A stretch of DNA of 43,726 nucleotides from an uncultured Lachnospiraceae bacterium (GCA_910578715.1 CAJTRL010000027.1:1-43726), one strand, 5' to 3'; shown: positions 25,959 through 36,083, counted from the stretch's first letter. Numbers and translations: made by a program. Notes: generated by a model not told the origin, from the sequence alone.

Positions 25959-26842
25959 GCAAAAAGACGCCCGATATCCAGCATGCCCCATCCCTGTTTA
26001 TTCCAGGATTCTCCCAGGTCCCGCGCGCTGTAAACCATTTTCCGTTTTACCTGCTCGTTGTTCATATATGGATATTTCTGCAAAAGCAGAGCCGCGGCTC
26101 CCGATACGATGGGCGTCGCCATCGAGGTGCCGCTCTTTTTTGCATAACTGCCCCCTTTGTTATGACAGGAAATAATATCGGTTCCGGGTGCAACGATATC
26201 CGGCTTTCTGAAAGGGCCGTTCTTATCCCCTCTTCCCGAATAGCTCTCGCACAGGCCTCTTCTGTTGCCAAAATATCCGCCTTCATTACAGCCTACGGTA
26301 ATCACTTTCCGGCTATTGCCGAGCGGCGATATTGTCCCGTTCCCCGGTCCGGCATTTCCGGCTGCACAGACAACGACAATGCCGGATTCCCAAACCTCCT
26401 CCAAAAGTGCGGCGACTTCTTCAATTCTCCTTCTCTCATCCGGCTCGCCGATTCCGACTGAAATATTCAACACGCGGATATGGTAATTCAGGCGGTTCTG
26501 AATAACCCATAAAAGGCCGCGGTACATGCTGTCAATGGAACCTTCTCCGTCTTTATCCAGTACCTTTCCAATGCAAAAAAGACTCTGCGGCGCAATGCCC
26601 TTAAATTTTCCTTTGGACATAGCACCGCTTCCACCGATACATCCGGCCACATGGGTTCCATGTCCGCTGTCATCATACATTTCGCTCCGGTTGTTCACAA
26701 AATCCTGAAATGCCACAATTCGTCCCGCCAAATCGGGATGCCGACAGACGCCTGTGTCCAATACGGCAACCGTCACCGCCGGGCCTTTGCATGACTGCTG
26801 CAGCCATTCGCTGCAGCCCAGTTGTTTTCTTACGCGGTACAT
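25955..26842 (-). CDS. subtilisin-like (S8) serine protease without signal peptide
   Basis: The 295-residue protein has the full catalytic triad: Asp29 in VAVLDTG, His61 in SGHGTHVAG and Ser240 in GTSMATP. The oxyanion Asn is in VCAAGNAGPG. It has no signal sequence, no propeptide and no C-terminal extension, so it is a compact S8 core like intracellular subtilases. Seven cysteines are present. GGGAG, 6 bases before the ATG, serves as ribosome site, and this GGGAG is part of the 3' arm of the terminator of the upstream LRR gene. The stop codon TGA lies in the -35 box of the gntR promoter. No dedicated promoter was found. Confidence 0.9.
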   Translation of the reverse strand: MYRVRKQLGCSEWLQQSCKGPAVTVAVLDTGVCRHPDLAGRIVAFQDFVNNRSEMYDDSGHGTHVAGCIGGSGAMSKGKFKGIAPQSLFCIGKVLDKDGEGSIDSMYRGLLWVIQNRLNYHIRVLNISVGIGEPDERRRIEEVAALLEEVWESGIVVVCAAGNAGPGNGTISPLGNSRKVITVGCNEGGYFGNRRGLCESYSGRGDKNGPFRKPDIVAPGTDIISCHNKGGSYAKKSGTSMATPIVSGAAALLLQKYPYMNNEQVKRKMVYSARDLGESWNKQGWGMLDIGRLFA

Positions 26843-26843
26843 T

Positions 26844-26880
26844 AAAAACTCCCGGCTTTTTCCTTATCTTATGCCGGGAG
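26844..26880 (-). terminator. intrinsic terminator after the LRR gene pair, overlapping the subtilase ribosome site
   Basis: On the minus strand CTCCCGGC pairs with GCCGGGAG (8 bp), followed by TTTTTA and then directly the subtilase ATG. Stem positions are + 26849-26856 and 26873-26880. Confidence 0.85.
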
Positions 26881-26896
26881 CTTTCTTTCCGTTACT

Positions 26897-29770
26897 TTAT
26901 CCTGTTTTTCTAAATTTTCTGCCTTTGTAAAAGAACATTGCAAGCCCGGCGAAGAAAAGGCCCGCTCCGAGAAACCATTTAGGATGTATGCTGTAATCCC
27001 CGGTATCGGGCGATACATCCTTCATGCCGGAAGAGCTTGTAAAAACTGCCTGACCATTGTGGACAACCGCCGTATTGCCGGATAAATAATTATAAATGCC
27101 GTATGATGAAAAATGTTTTGCCTTAAAAGCAATGCAGTTTTCACCGCCCACAGAAATAATTCTGCTTTCTGCTTCCTCCAGCTGTCCATTGGCGTCCAGA
27201 CAGACCACATGCAGATTTTCTTCTCCGATGCCCTTTGGAAAAGGAATCGTAATTTCCATTTCCTGTCTGCCAAGCCCGGTAATCGGTATGGAAGTGTCCG
27301 CTTCCTGTAAGGTTATCTCATAAGCCAGCAGATTTGCAGGCTTCTTATTACCGTAAATATCTTTATAAGCATTCTGAATCTCTTTCTTCGCATCGTTACT
27401 GTCTGCGATAAAAAGAACATATCCGCTCTCCGCACCTTCCAGCACCGCACTCACGGACGCGCCGTTTTCAATGGAACTACTTTCCAGATGAACGGATATC
27501 CGGGCCTGAGTGTCCCCATTTCCAGATGCCGCTTCCGCCGTCGCACCATCTGTCCGCCCCGGACTGCCGGAAACGCTCTCTCTCGGAACCTGTACTTTAT
27601 CCAGCGTATAATCCGTTGTATTGATTCTGAAAACATCGGGATAAGAAACCAACGATACATTGTCCAGCTGCATCCGGCAGATTTTTAAGGACTTCTCTTT
27701 ACTGTCCACGTTACAGATAACGCCCCGGAAACCCGACAGACTGCTATCCAGAACTGTATTTTCAAAACTGACCGCTCCTTTTGGGACGACTGCAGCATGA
27801 ATACCGTCAAACGCCAGTCCTCTGTAACTATCGTTGTATAATTTGCCGGAAGAAGCCTCATAGGACAGATTCGGCAGTGCAGTTCCCTCGAAAATAACGA
27901 CGCCGTTCCCCGCCGTTTTTACGGAATCCGCCACATCATAGGCTTTCAGTCCGATTTCCTCTACGGAAGCCGGAATCCTGATATTCTGAAGCGGGCAGCC
28001 CTGGAATGCCCGGTCCTTTATGCGGCGCACCGACTGGCCGCCTTCTACCGACGCCAGATTTTCACACCCGGCAAAAGCGCTCTCTCCAATCGTTTCCACA
28101 CTGTCCGGTATGATAACTTTTGTAATGCCCGTCTGAGACGCGAACGCATCCGCTCCGATTGTTTTCACGCCGTCCGGAATCGTAACAATACTGCCTCTTC
28201 CGCAATAATCCAGCAGAATCCCGTCCCCGACAATCAGAAAGTCTCCGTTTCCGCTCTGCTCCCAATTCTGCAGCCACGCCGTTCCTGCAAAGGCAGACGG
28301 TTCAATCTCCTCAACTGTTCCCGGAATGACCACATCGGTCAACCCGTCGCAATGGTAAAACGCCGCGTAACCGATATGCGTAACGCCCTCCGGAATAACG
28401 ATACGCGTCAGGGCAGAGCGCGCAAATGCAAAATCCCCGATTTCCGTAATCGTTTCCGGTATCTCGATGGAAGACCTCTCATCCTGGTAATATGCCTGGT
28501 CCGCAATGATTGTCTCATTCACAATCGTATATTTCGGAAAGGACCCTTTTTTACCGGCATTGCCGGAAATGCTTGCAATCGTTTCCCCGGTATCGCCTAC
28601 TGCAATGCCTTCCAGTCTGGTAATATCCACTTCTCCGTTATTCACTGTCGCGCTGGCATTATCCACAAATACAAACACCTGGTTATCCAGGACTCTGGAC
28701 TTTCCTTTTACAGATGCGTCCTCTTCCGATTCCAGAGGGTTCATATGGGTTACTTCGTGATAATAGTCTATATCGACGTCGTCCGCATTTTCCTGTGTGT
28801 TATCCGGCACAATCCCGTTTATTGTATCAAAGGATGTATCTTCGTACTCCGCCACCTCAATATCTTCCAATACCAGCGTATCCGCAAAAGTCTTGGCTAC
28901 GCTTCCCTCTTCCGCATGAATATTCAGCTTCGTACAGCCGTCAAAGGCGGTACTGTGTATGGAACTGACAGAAATCGGAATGGTGATATTGCGCAGGCGT
29001 ACACAGTCTTCGAAGGCTTTCAGGGAAATCGTTCTCACCGAATAAGGAATATTGACCAGCTTTAAATTACAGCAGTTGGAAAAAGCATAGGCCGATATCT
29101 CATTCACATTGCCGCCGATATCGACGCTCTGTAAGTTTTTATTGCCCCAGAAAGCGTAAGTGCTAATCGTGCCGACCGTCGAAGGCATGGCATAATGACT
29201 GTTCTGCCTTCCGGCTAACAGCGCGTACAGCACATCCTGATTTTCTTTACTGTAAATAGCGCCGTCATTGCAGACAAATTTCCGGTTTCCGGCGTCAAAA
29301 CTCACAAACGTAAGGCTTTCGTCACCCGCAAAAGCGCCATTTCCCAGCTCCGTAAGTCCTTTGCCAATCTGAACGCTGCTTAGAGAAGGACAGTCCGCAA
29401 ATGCCGCCTGGCCGATTGTCTCCACCGAATCTGCCACCGTTACCGACTGTAACTGACTGCATCCCTTAAAAGCGCCGGAACCGATACTTAATACACCATC
29501 GCCAATCGTCACCGTGCGGACATAATCATTTCCGGCAAAGGCTTCCGACTCTATCTTCTCCACATAATTAGAAATAGACACGTTCTCAGACGTGCCGTTG
29601 TATTTTACCAATGTAGTTCCGTTTACCTGAAAATCAGATACGGAAGCGGTTTCCGCTGCGGCATCCGCCGCAGTTCCTTCCGCTTCTACATCCGATACAG
29701 GCAGCTGTGTGACGGCGATTGCTATCGCCATCAACATAGCGCCTGTTGCTCTTCTAAAATTTTTCCCCAT
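26897..29770 (-). CDS. BspA-like LRR_5 surface protein with (S)PDTG sorting signal
   Basis: The 957-residue protein starts with a signal peptide (about 1-31, ending VEAEG). Leucine-rich repeats of the Treponema/BspA LRR_5 type fill roughly residues 60-300 and 420-640, with recurrent phrases such as IGSGAFKGCSQLQSVTV and IGESAFAGCENLASV. A C-terminal beta domain (about 730-900) ends with FKAKHFSSYGIYNY. The tail is a cell-wall sorting signal: SPDTGD, then IHPKWFLGAGLFFAGLAMFF and a basic end (KGRKFRK). The same tail plan is seen in the neighbour upstream, which ends 25 bases before this start, so both are probably one transcript. Related proteins act in adhesion, but a ligand cannot be named. 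Confidence 0.9.
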   Translation of the reverse strand: MGKNFRRATGAMLMAIAIAVTQLPVSDVEAEGTAADAAAETASVSDFQVNGTTLVKYNGTSENVSISNYVEKIESEAFAGNDYVRTVTIGDGVLSIGSGAFKGCSQLQSVTVADSVETIGQAAFADCPSLSSVQIGKGLTELGNGAFAGDESLTFVSFDAGNRKFVCNDGAIYSKENQDVLYALLAGRQNSHYAMPSTVGTISTYAFWGNKNLQSVDIGGNVNEISAYAFSNCCNLKLVNIPYSVRTISLKAFEDCVRLRNITIPISVSSIHSTAFDGCTKLNIHAEEGSVAKTFADTLVLEDIEVAEYEDTSFDTINGIVPDNTQENADDVDIDYYHEVTHMNPLESEEDASVKGKSRVLDNQVFVFVDNASATVNNGEVDITRLEGIAVGDTGETIASISGNAGKKGSFPKYTIVNETIIADQAYYQDERSSIEIPETITEIGDFAFARSALTRIVIPEGVTHIGYAAFYHCDGLTDVVIPGTVEEIEPSAFAGTAWLQNWEQSGNGDFLIVGDGILLDYCGRGSIVTIPDGVKTIGADAFASQTGITKVIIPDSVETIGESAFAGCENLASVEGGQSVRRIKDRAFQGCPLQNIRIPASVEEIGLKAYDVADSVKTAGNGVVIFEGTALPNLSYEASSGKLYNDSYRGLAFDGIHAAVVPKGAVSFENTVLDSSLSGFRGVICNVDSKEKSLKICRMQLDNVSLVSYPDVFRINTTDYTLDKVQVPRESVSGSPGRTDGATAEAASGNGDTQARISVHLESSSIENGASVSAVLEGAESGYVLFIADSNDAKKEIQNAYKDIYGNKKPANLLAYEITLQEADTSIPITGLGRQEMEITIPFPKGIGEENLHVVCLDANGQLEEAESRIISVGGENCIAFKAKHFSSYGIYNYLSGNTAVVHNGQAVFTSSSGMKDVSPDTGDYSIHPKWFLGAGLFFAGLAMFFYKGRKFRKTG

Positions 29771-29795
29771 AGGACGCTCTCCCAGGAATCATCAG

Positions 29796-32700
29796 TTACG
29801 CCGTTCTGACCTTCGTTTTCCTGTCTTTCTTCATAAAGAGAATGACAGACAGTGCGGCGAGGCCAATTGACAGGAACCACTTCGGATGAATCGGGTCACC
29901 CGTCTTCGGTGTCGTATCCAGCAGCCCTTCCGACAGATTCTGTGTATTGACATAAATCGTATACGGTGAGAAGTGGGTTGCCGTAAAGCTGATACAAGGC
30001 ACACCGTTAATTGTTGTAAATCTTGCCGCCAAATCTTCCATCTGGTCAGCCACTACGGCTCCCATCATATTATTACCGCCATAAGTAATCAGTGCATCCG
30101 GAAGCGGTATCGTAATATCTACCGTCAGGCCTGTCGTATCCGTAATCTTCGTTGTTCCGGTGGAATCATACAGGCTGACATCCATCGCATAATACAGGAT
30201 ATTGTCAAGGCTTCCGTACTTGTTATTCAGCGCGTTCATAACCGCCTGCGTCGCTTCCGGCGTCTCGGAAATCTTCACGATAAAGTTATCCGTAGAACCG
30301 TTGACATTTGCCGTCGCCAGGTCTTTGTTATTGATGCCCGGTTTCGTAATATCCACCCTGGTTCCGCCGTTATTATTGTTACTTGTGCCGCTGTTATCCG
30401 TCGTATTTCCCGCCGGTCTTGTGCTGACGGTTCCGGTCGTGGGCGCCGCCGCTTTATCCATGTATTCCGCCGTTATGATAACATTGCTCGACGGCATTAC
30501 AAATGTGGTAAGCGTTGTGCTGACATTCGCAAGCGTTACACCCTGTGAATTAACAACCCACTTGCTGAACTGCTTGCCGGCCGCCGGTTCATTCGCCATA
30601 ATCAGGACGGTTGAGCCAGCCGGATAGGTTCCGCTTCCGCTTCCGTTAATAATCGTTACCGCATATAATCCGGCATTCTGTCCCGACGTGGACGTTGCGG
30701 ATGTGGAAGAGCCGCTGGTATTGCTCGTCGTGCCGCTGCTGGTCGATGTCGTTTTTTTGCTCGTATTGGTCGTTCCGCCGCTTGTATTCGTCGTGCCGCC
30801 GCTTGTATTCGTTGTTCCACCGCTTGTTCCGGGATTGGTACCGCCAACCACATTGAATACCGTGTAAATACTCTTTTCACCCGTAATATTAGTAAAGGTA
30901 TCACTCCAGCTTACGAAAGAATATCCCGGATGCTCCGGTACTCTCGGCTCAACTGCCGAACCGCCCGGCTCTACAAACTGTGTGCTGAGCACTTCAAAAG
31001 ATATCGTATCAAAGAACGTTACCTTGTATTTTCCTTCTACCATCGTATCGGTAGAATAACCCTGTGCTACGAATATCGTGTCTTCCGTAATCTTATCCTT
31101 ATTGACATCCTTACCGTTCGCCGAGCGCCATCCCGTGTAAATCCATTTATCCCGTTTCGGGAATTCCGGTACTTCCGCATAAGAACCGCTCTCTATATAT
31201 TCCGCTTTAATCTCCGAGCCGTCAAAATCCAGGAAGGTAACGAGACATTTTACACCAAGCGTATCATCGATGCCCATCTTATAATACGTTGCATATTCAT
31301 GCGCCGAAGTGCCCGGATAAGTCCGAATCATAACCTTCTGGTCATTGTGTATAAAGGCATCCGTCGCAATAAAGACTTCCCGGCCCGGAATCGTCACCGT
31401 AATCGGATTATCTTCCGCAAAAGCCTCACTCTGAATGCTGTTCACGGAATCCGGCAGACGGACATCTATCAATTCTTTACAGTTCTTGAAACAGCATTCC
31501 GGTATTTTCAGAAGTCCGGCAGTAGTGCTTAAATCAACGCGCACAATACTTCCACAGTCTTCAAAGGCACCGTCTTTGATTGCGCTCACCTTTCCAATAT
31601 TCTGGTCCACCGTCGTATCGATGTAGGATGTGCCGACCAGATTTCCTCTCGCGGAAAGACACTCTTCAATTGTATACGAACCGTCCTCATTAACCGAATA
31701 TACGATACCGTTTTCTGTCTTATAATAATCATTGTTGCTGACCGCCTGCAGACGGGTACATCCTCTGAACGGCGCTTTGCCGATATCGGCGCAGTCAGGC
31801 CCCAAAATGACCATGCTCAGACGCTCGCAGTTATCAAAAGCATAATCCGGCAGATACTTCACGCTGTTCAGTGTCACGGATTCTATCAGGTCGTTACCCC
31901 GTACATCCTTTTCATACTCGTTCTCGGCCGGATAATCCTTATAGCTTCCGCTGAACAGACCCGGAACAACATTTTCTCCCTTTTTCGATAAATACATGTT
32001 GCTTGTTGCAGCATCCCATGACTTGTTCTGGAAATAAGTATTATAGTTTCCGGTATTGCTTACCGCCGGTTTTACAGTACTTCCATCCGAAGGTTTGTAT
32101 TCTTCACCATTTTCATCCAGATTATAGCGGTAGCCATAAACATCAATCGACTCCACACCCTGCGGCACAACAATATTCTTTGTTGCGTTTACCAACGCTT
32201 CTTCTTCTGCCGTCGGCGCCCGGTAAGGGTCGTTGGAAGTTGCGTTTTCTATGACATCATATGGGTATTTGTCATAGTATGCCAGCGGTTTCGATGGCGC
32301 CGCATATACGGTAATCGGCTCGAACAGGAAATCCGCTATTTTATGCAAAGCCGTATCACCACCGCCGGAAGTTGTTGTGTCCGAAGTAGTCGGCGGCTGG
32401 GATGAACCGTCCGCCCAGCCTTCCCAGTTATCAACATCCTTTACCCAGGGGCCGTAAAGCGCCTTATCCTGATATATCTCTTCTTCCGCAGCCACGTCTC
32501 CGTCGGCCGCTTTCCATGCCTGCGCAAACGCGGTTCTGTAACTGTTGTATTCCGAACCCGCATACTGGGTATATAAGGTGTCTTCCCGCCACTCCACATA
32601 AGTATTGGGCTGGCCCTTACCTCCGATATCGCCCTTCGTCCTATGTATCTCATCCAGAATATTCTCGACCTGGCTGTACTTCGGATAATCCAGCAGCGTT

Positions 32701-35237
32701 ACATATTCCGTAACCGGATTATACATGACGGTCAGGAAGTACGGGGACAGGCTCTTATAACATACCCGGATGCCGTCCCGGGACTGTATGATATTGTCCG
32801 GCGACATCGCCCATTCAAAAGGCGCATATCCTTGTGCAATATCGCCGTGGAAGGTCAGTTCAGGGCTTTCCGTTTTAAATGCGTCGGTTCCTATCGTGAA
32901 GGATTCATATCCTCCAAGAGGACTTCCGAACGTGACGTCTACCAAGTTACTGCATCCCTTAAATGCGTTATTTCCGATTTTGCTTACGGAATTTCCAATA
33001 TATACTTCGGACAGGTTCGGCCAGTTTTCAAAAACGGAATCGTCGATAGCGGAAATAGAATTGTCTCTGATTATCAGCGTCTCAACAACCTTCTTCCCTT
33101 CATCAAACTTGGCGAAGCAGTCGGAGGCAATCCCCTGTACCTTTGTATTACCTACCATCTCAGGAATCACCAGCTCTTTTCCTGGCGTCGTGCCCTCGGC
33201 CAGCGTACAGGAAATCAGGATTCCATTCTCATCAACGCAGAGAAGATATCCGTTCTGTGATACTTCATAATAATTCTTACCGTCAATACAGTATAAATAC
33301 GGTACCGCCATGCCTTCTATCGCAGTTTTGGCAACCCACGTCTTCTGGCGAGGCATCGCCGCCTGTAAGTTGTTGTTCTGATAAGGGCCCTTCACATAAA
33401 AATTCGGATTGGACACATCAGCAAACAGCTGGTTAGAATCAAACGAAACATAACCGCAAGAATTGGGCGCATCAGCCGGTGCCGGAAACTCCACATACTC
33501 AAGTCCCGTACAATCATGAAATATCTCCGGCGATATTGTGGGATTATTGCTGCTCAAAGGCCCCCATTGCGGAAATATAACATATTGAAGCCCTGCACGG
33601 CCTGAAAACAGATATTTTCCAATCGTATTTCCCTTATTCATCCCTTTTGGCAGCGTAATACCAAACTGCTGTGAACCCGTGACAACAGAAAATGCACCAT
33701 CGCCCATCATTTCGATAGCAGCATTTTCCATTTTTACTTCTTTCAGAGAATAACAGTCATAGAAAGCATATGCCTTCATTTCACAGCTCGTTCTGATGCT
33801 GTCCATGTCAACCGACGTGAGATTTTTACAATTTGCAAAAGCACCATACCCAATAACACTGACAGTCGAGGGCATTGTTACTTTTTCCAGCGCAGTATTA
33901 CTGAAACATTCTGCCCCGATAATACTGGTACCCTGTCCAAGCTCTACTGTCTTTAAAGCTACACACCCTTTAAATGCTCTGTTACCAATCTGCTTCGCAT
34001 TATTGATGGTGATGCTTTCCATCAGAACTGCATCCGCAAAAGCCTCATTCCCGATATACTCTATCATTTTAGGAATTGTCATATTTTTAACATTTCTAAC
34101 ATTTTTAAAAGTCTTGTCACCGATGGCTATCATCAGCACCTTACTTCTGCTGTTTACCAGATAACCGCTCTCATCATTTGTCTGATTTCCGCCCGGTGTT
34201 CCGCCATGTGCAATATAAACTTCACCAGTTTTATTCGGTCTGTTATCATGCACAACGCGTAATGTGTAACCTTCACCCAACACACCTTTGTCCATGTCAC
34301 AATAATATTTTCGTTTTTGCTCATCGTTCAGATTATCCACCGGCACTTTTTTTAACGGCACCGGCTTCGTTCCGGTGAATCCCGGTTTCTGATAATTATC
34401 AAAATAATTTTTAAATTCTGCTGTTTTCTGGTCAAATTCCGTTTTAAAATATGTCTGGAAAAAGTTCAAATCCTCCTGGGATGCAGAAGTTCCGCCGCCA
34501 CCGCCGGAAACCTGGTCCCCCGCATAATCCTCAAACGAATAAACTCTTTCATCCGTAGCCAGTTTGTTCGGTGCCTTAGTATACACAGGATTTCCATCTA
34601 CGTCAGTCTCGGGGTTCCCATTCCCATCAAGTTTTCTTACACCGTACCAAAAAGCATCATAGTCCGAAGTCTCCACGGTATAATATGCCGTAATCGGGTT
34701 CAGGCCCAAATTGACCAAATCCGCAGAATAAGCACTGTTATATTTGCAGACAACACCTCCCACGGAATTATTCGCCGGGTTCACCACATTATAATACATA
34801 AACTGCCAGTTCAGCGTAGTAACACCGTCCACTTCAATAATGGCAAGCGATGCATAAACAGGTCTGTTGCTATTTGTCCCCTTATCCGCACTATCATCTT
34901 CATTAATTGTAATCTTTTCTATTTCTGTATTTGCATATTTATCTAATACAAAATTTGTCCCGGTAATACCCGTTTCATCCTCGGACAGATTTGTCGTATC
35001 CGTTCCGTCCGCACCTTTATAAGTACCTGTTTCCGTATATTCAAAGCCGCTCATATTATGTACATCCTGTTTCACAGTCGTACCGCCGCCCGGCGTCACT
35101 GGGTCGTCCGCAGCCACTTCCGGTACAGGAATCGCCGCCACCGCGATTGCGGTTATCATTAAAACAGCCGCAAGACTCCGTCTCACGCTCCTTTTTAATC
35201 TTCTCTTTGATTTCTTGACCGGTGTCTTCTTTGACAT
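29796..35237 (-). CDS. giant BspA-like LRR_5 surface protein with InlB-type repeats and (T)PKTG sorting signal
   Basis: The 1813-residue secreted protein starts at ATG 35237, which has AAGGAGAG about 7 bases upstream; the frame extends nine codons further. A long basic signal peptide (about 1-43, ending PEVAAD) is followed by a unique N-terminal domain (to about 330). LRR_5 blocks (for example IGNRAFKGCVALKTVEL and IGNNAFKGCSNLVDV) occupy about 370-800 and 1100-1300. Three InlB-like beta-grasp repeats (VTFLDFDGSEI, VTFFDTISFEV, YAVTIINGSGSG) follow, separated by a Thr/Ser/Gly linker (about 1465-1515). A beta domain ends FTATHFSPYTIYV. The tail TPKTGD, IHPKWFL, a hydrophobic helix and KKDRKTKVR form a sorting signal. 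It is a candidate substrate of the nearby sortase. Confidence 0.9.
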   Translation of the reverse strand: MSKKTPVKKSKRRLKRSVRRSLAAVLMITAIAVAAIPVPEVAADDPVTPGGGTTVKQDVHNMSGFEYTETGTYKGADGTDTTNLSEDETGITGTNFVLDKYANTEIEKITINEDDSADKGTNSNRPVYASLAIIEVDGVTTLNWQFMYYNVVNPANNSVGGVVCKYNSAYSADLVNLGLNPITAYYTVETSDYDAFWYGVRKLDGNGNPETDVDGNPVYTKAPNKLATDERVYSFEDYAGDQVSGGGGGTSASQEDLNFFQTYFKTEFDQKTAEFKNYFDNYQKPGFTGTKPVPLKKVPVDNLNDEQKRKYYCDMDKGVLGEGYTLRVVHDNRPNKTGEVYIAHGGTPGGNQTNDESGYLVNSRSKVLMIAIGDKTFKNVRNVKNMTIPKMIEYIGNEAFADAVLMESITINNAKQIGNRAFKGCVALKTVELGQGTSIIGAECFSNTALEKVTMPSTVSVIGYGAFANCKNLTSVDMDSIRTSCEMKAYAFYDCYSLKEVKMENAAIEMMGDGAFSVVTGSQQFGITLPKGMNKGNTIGKYLFSGRAGLQYVIFPQWGPLSSNNPTISPEIFHDCTGLEYVEFPAPADAPNSCGYVSFDSNQLFADVSNPNFYVKGPYQNNNLQAAMPRQKTWVAKTAIEGMAVPYLYCIDGKNYYEVSQNGYLLCVDENGILISCTLAEGTTPGKELVIPEMVGNTKVQGIASDCFAKFDEGKKVVETLIIRDNSISAIDDSVFENWPNLSEVYIGNSVSKIGNNAFKGCSNLVDVTFGSPLGGYESFTIGTDAFKTESPELTFHGDIAQGYAPFEWAMSPDNIIQSRDGIRVCYKSLSPYFLTVMYNPVTEYVTLLDYPKYSQVENILDEIHRTKGDIGGKGQPNTYVEWREDTLYTQYAGSEYNSYRTAFAQAWKAADGDVAAEEEIYQDKALYGPWVKDVDNWEGWADGSSQPPTTSDTTTSGGGDTALHKIADFLFEPITVYAAPSKPLAYYDKYPYDVIENATSNDPYRAPTAEEEALVNATKNIVVPQGVESIDVYGYRYNLDENGEEYKPSDGSTVKPAVSNTGNYNTYFQNKSWDAATSNMYLSKKGENVVPGLFSGSYKDYPAENEYEKDVRGNDLIESVTLNSVKYLPDYAFDNCERLSMVILGPDCADIGKAPFRGCTRLQAVSNNDYYKTENGIVYSVNEDGSYTIEECLSARGNLVGTSYIDTTVDQNIGKVSAIKDGAFEDCGSIVRVDLSTTAGLLKIPECCFKNCKELIDVRLPDSVNSIQSEAFAEDNPITVTIPGREVFIATDAFIHNDQKVMIRTYPGTSAHEYATYYKMGIDDTLGVKCLVTFLDFDGSEIKAEYIESGSYAEVPEFPKRDKWIYTGWRSANGKDVNKDKITEDTIFVAQGYSTDTMVEGKYKVTFFDTISFEVLSTQFVEPGGSAVEPRVPEHPGYSFVSWSDTFTNITGEKSIYTVFNVVGGTNPGTSGGTTNTSGGTTNTSGGTTNTSKKTTSTSSGTTSNTSGSSTSATSTSGQNAGLYAVTIINGSGSGTYPAGSTVLIMANEPAAGKQFSKWVVNSQGVTLANVSTTLTTFVMPSSNVIITAEYMDKAAAPTTGTVSTRPAGNTTDNSGTSNNNNGGTRVDITKPGINNKDLATANVNGSTDNFIVKISETPEATQAVMNALNNKYGSLDNILYYAMDVSLYDSTGTTKITDTTGLTVDITIPLPDALITYGGNNMMGAVVADQMEDLAARFTTINGVPCISFTATHFSPYTIYVNTQNLSEGLLDTTPKTGDPIHPKWFLSIGLAALSVILFMKKDRKTKVRTA
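30765..30827 (-). repeat. three tandem 21-base units encoding TSGGTTN
   Basis: Units lie at 30765-30785, 30786-30806 and 30807-30827 and differ only at a few third positions. They form the core of a longer Thr/Ser/Gly linker in the LRR protein, a place where copy number could vary in frame. Confidence 0.85.
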
Positions 35238-35668
35238 ATCACTCTCTCCTTCTGTCAGTAACACTTTTATCCGTCTGCTATATGATATACACAGTTTTCA
35301 TGATGATTACAGCAAAATATCCGTCTGAACGGAAAGATTTCCAGAAACGGTATCATCTGCGAGGCATTATTATTACTATATTATATCGGCATTTTGCATC
35401 TGTTTGATTAGTCTTTTTCCTGATTTTTATTAGAATGTGTCAGAACAGCTCCAAGAACACGCCCCGATATCGTACCCACCCCAATACCATATACAGGATA
35501 ATCCCCTTTTTCCTTTGTAATACACAACTTTATTTTACTATATTTGTGGATTTATGCAAGTTTTTTTTTAGCGAACCCCAAAAACATTCCATACTATATC
35601 TGGTATCAGTATTATAAGAAACAGGATTTTGGGTCTATATCATGATATTTAATTGGAAAGCAACGCAA
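35238..35668. other. intergenic region upstream of the giant LRR gene
   Basis: About 430 bases, AT-rich, without a convincing gene on either strand. The ribosome site of the LRR gene is at its left end. A possible -10 box TATAAT (minus strand, + 35380-35385) lacks a good -35. A long T run is at 35551-35559, and an inverted repeat CCCAAAA / TTTTGGG spans about 35577-35632. No known RNA is recognised. Confidence 0.5.
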
Positions 35669-35700
35669 AAGGCGCTTCATACAAATGTACAATGCGCCTT
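35669..35700 (-). terminator. weak terminator after the Rpn-like remnant
   Basis: On the minus strand AAGGCGC and GCGCCTT form a 7-bp stem around an 18-base loop followed by TTGCGTT, a poor T run. Confidence 0.45.
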
Positions 35701-35711
35701 CTGAATCCGTT

Positions 35712-36083
35712 CTATAATCCAAACTCTCTGAACAGCCGTTCCCGGTATTCCGCATCTTTGGCCATCCGTTTCAAATCGTCCAAGCGATTCTGTTCCAGCA
35801 GTCTGCCGGCCAGCTCAAGGATTTCTTCTCTTCCTTCTTCTCTGATTGTCCTTTCATATTTATCCACATCAAACTCTTCCAATAACATCCCCAGCACCTC
35901 CGACCGAAATTTTTTCAGGAACACAGACAGAATATTATAGCTGATGCAATAATCTATTGCCATATTCAACGCTTCCTGGCGGTCGTCTGCTTCCAATGCA
36001 CATTCCCTTGAAATTTTCACAAATTCTGCGTATTCCCTCAGTACTCTGCACTTTTCCAGCAATTCCTGATTATGCCCGGCATT
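35712..36083 (-). pseudogene. C-terminal remnant of an Rpn/PD-(D/E)XK family putative transposase-nuclease
   Basis: The open frame gives about 120 residues with the typical C-terminal part of Rpn-type (recombination-promoting nuclease) proteins: NAGHNQELLEKCRVLREYAEFV, then ALNMAIDYCISYNILSVFLKKFRSEV and a charged REEGREE helix. The homologous phrase NAGHNQELLEKC begins before the first usable start (TTG 36062), and a TAA closes the frame near 36084. The upstream nuclease domain is missing. A strong AAAGGAGG precedes an ATG in the wrong frame (MPGIIRN). This reads as a decayed gene rather than an intact short one. It lies in the gap between the sortase and LRR genes, so it may have arrived by insertion. 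Confidence 0.7.

Noticed and set aside
29796..35237. LRR blocks as DNA-level tandem repeats or recombination cassette
   Set aside because: The repeats are at protein level and diverged in DNA; apart from the 3 x 21-base linker no near-identical tandem DNA was seen.
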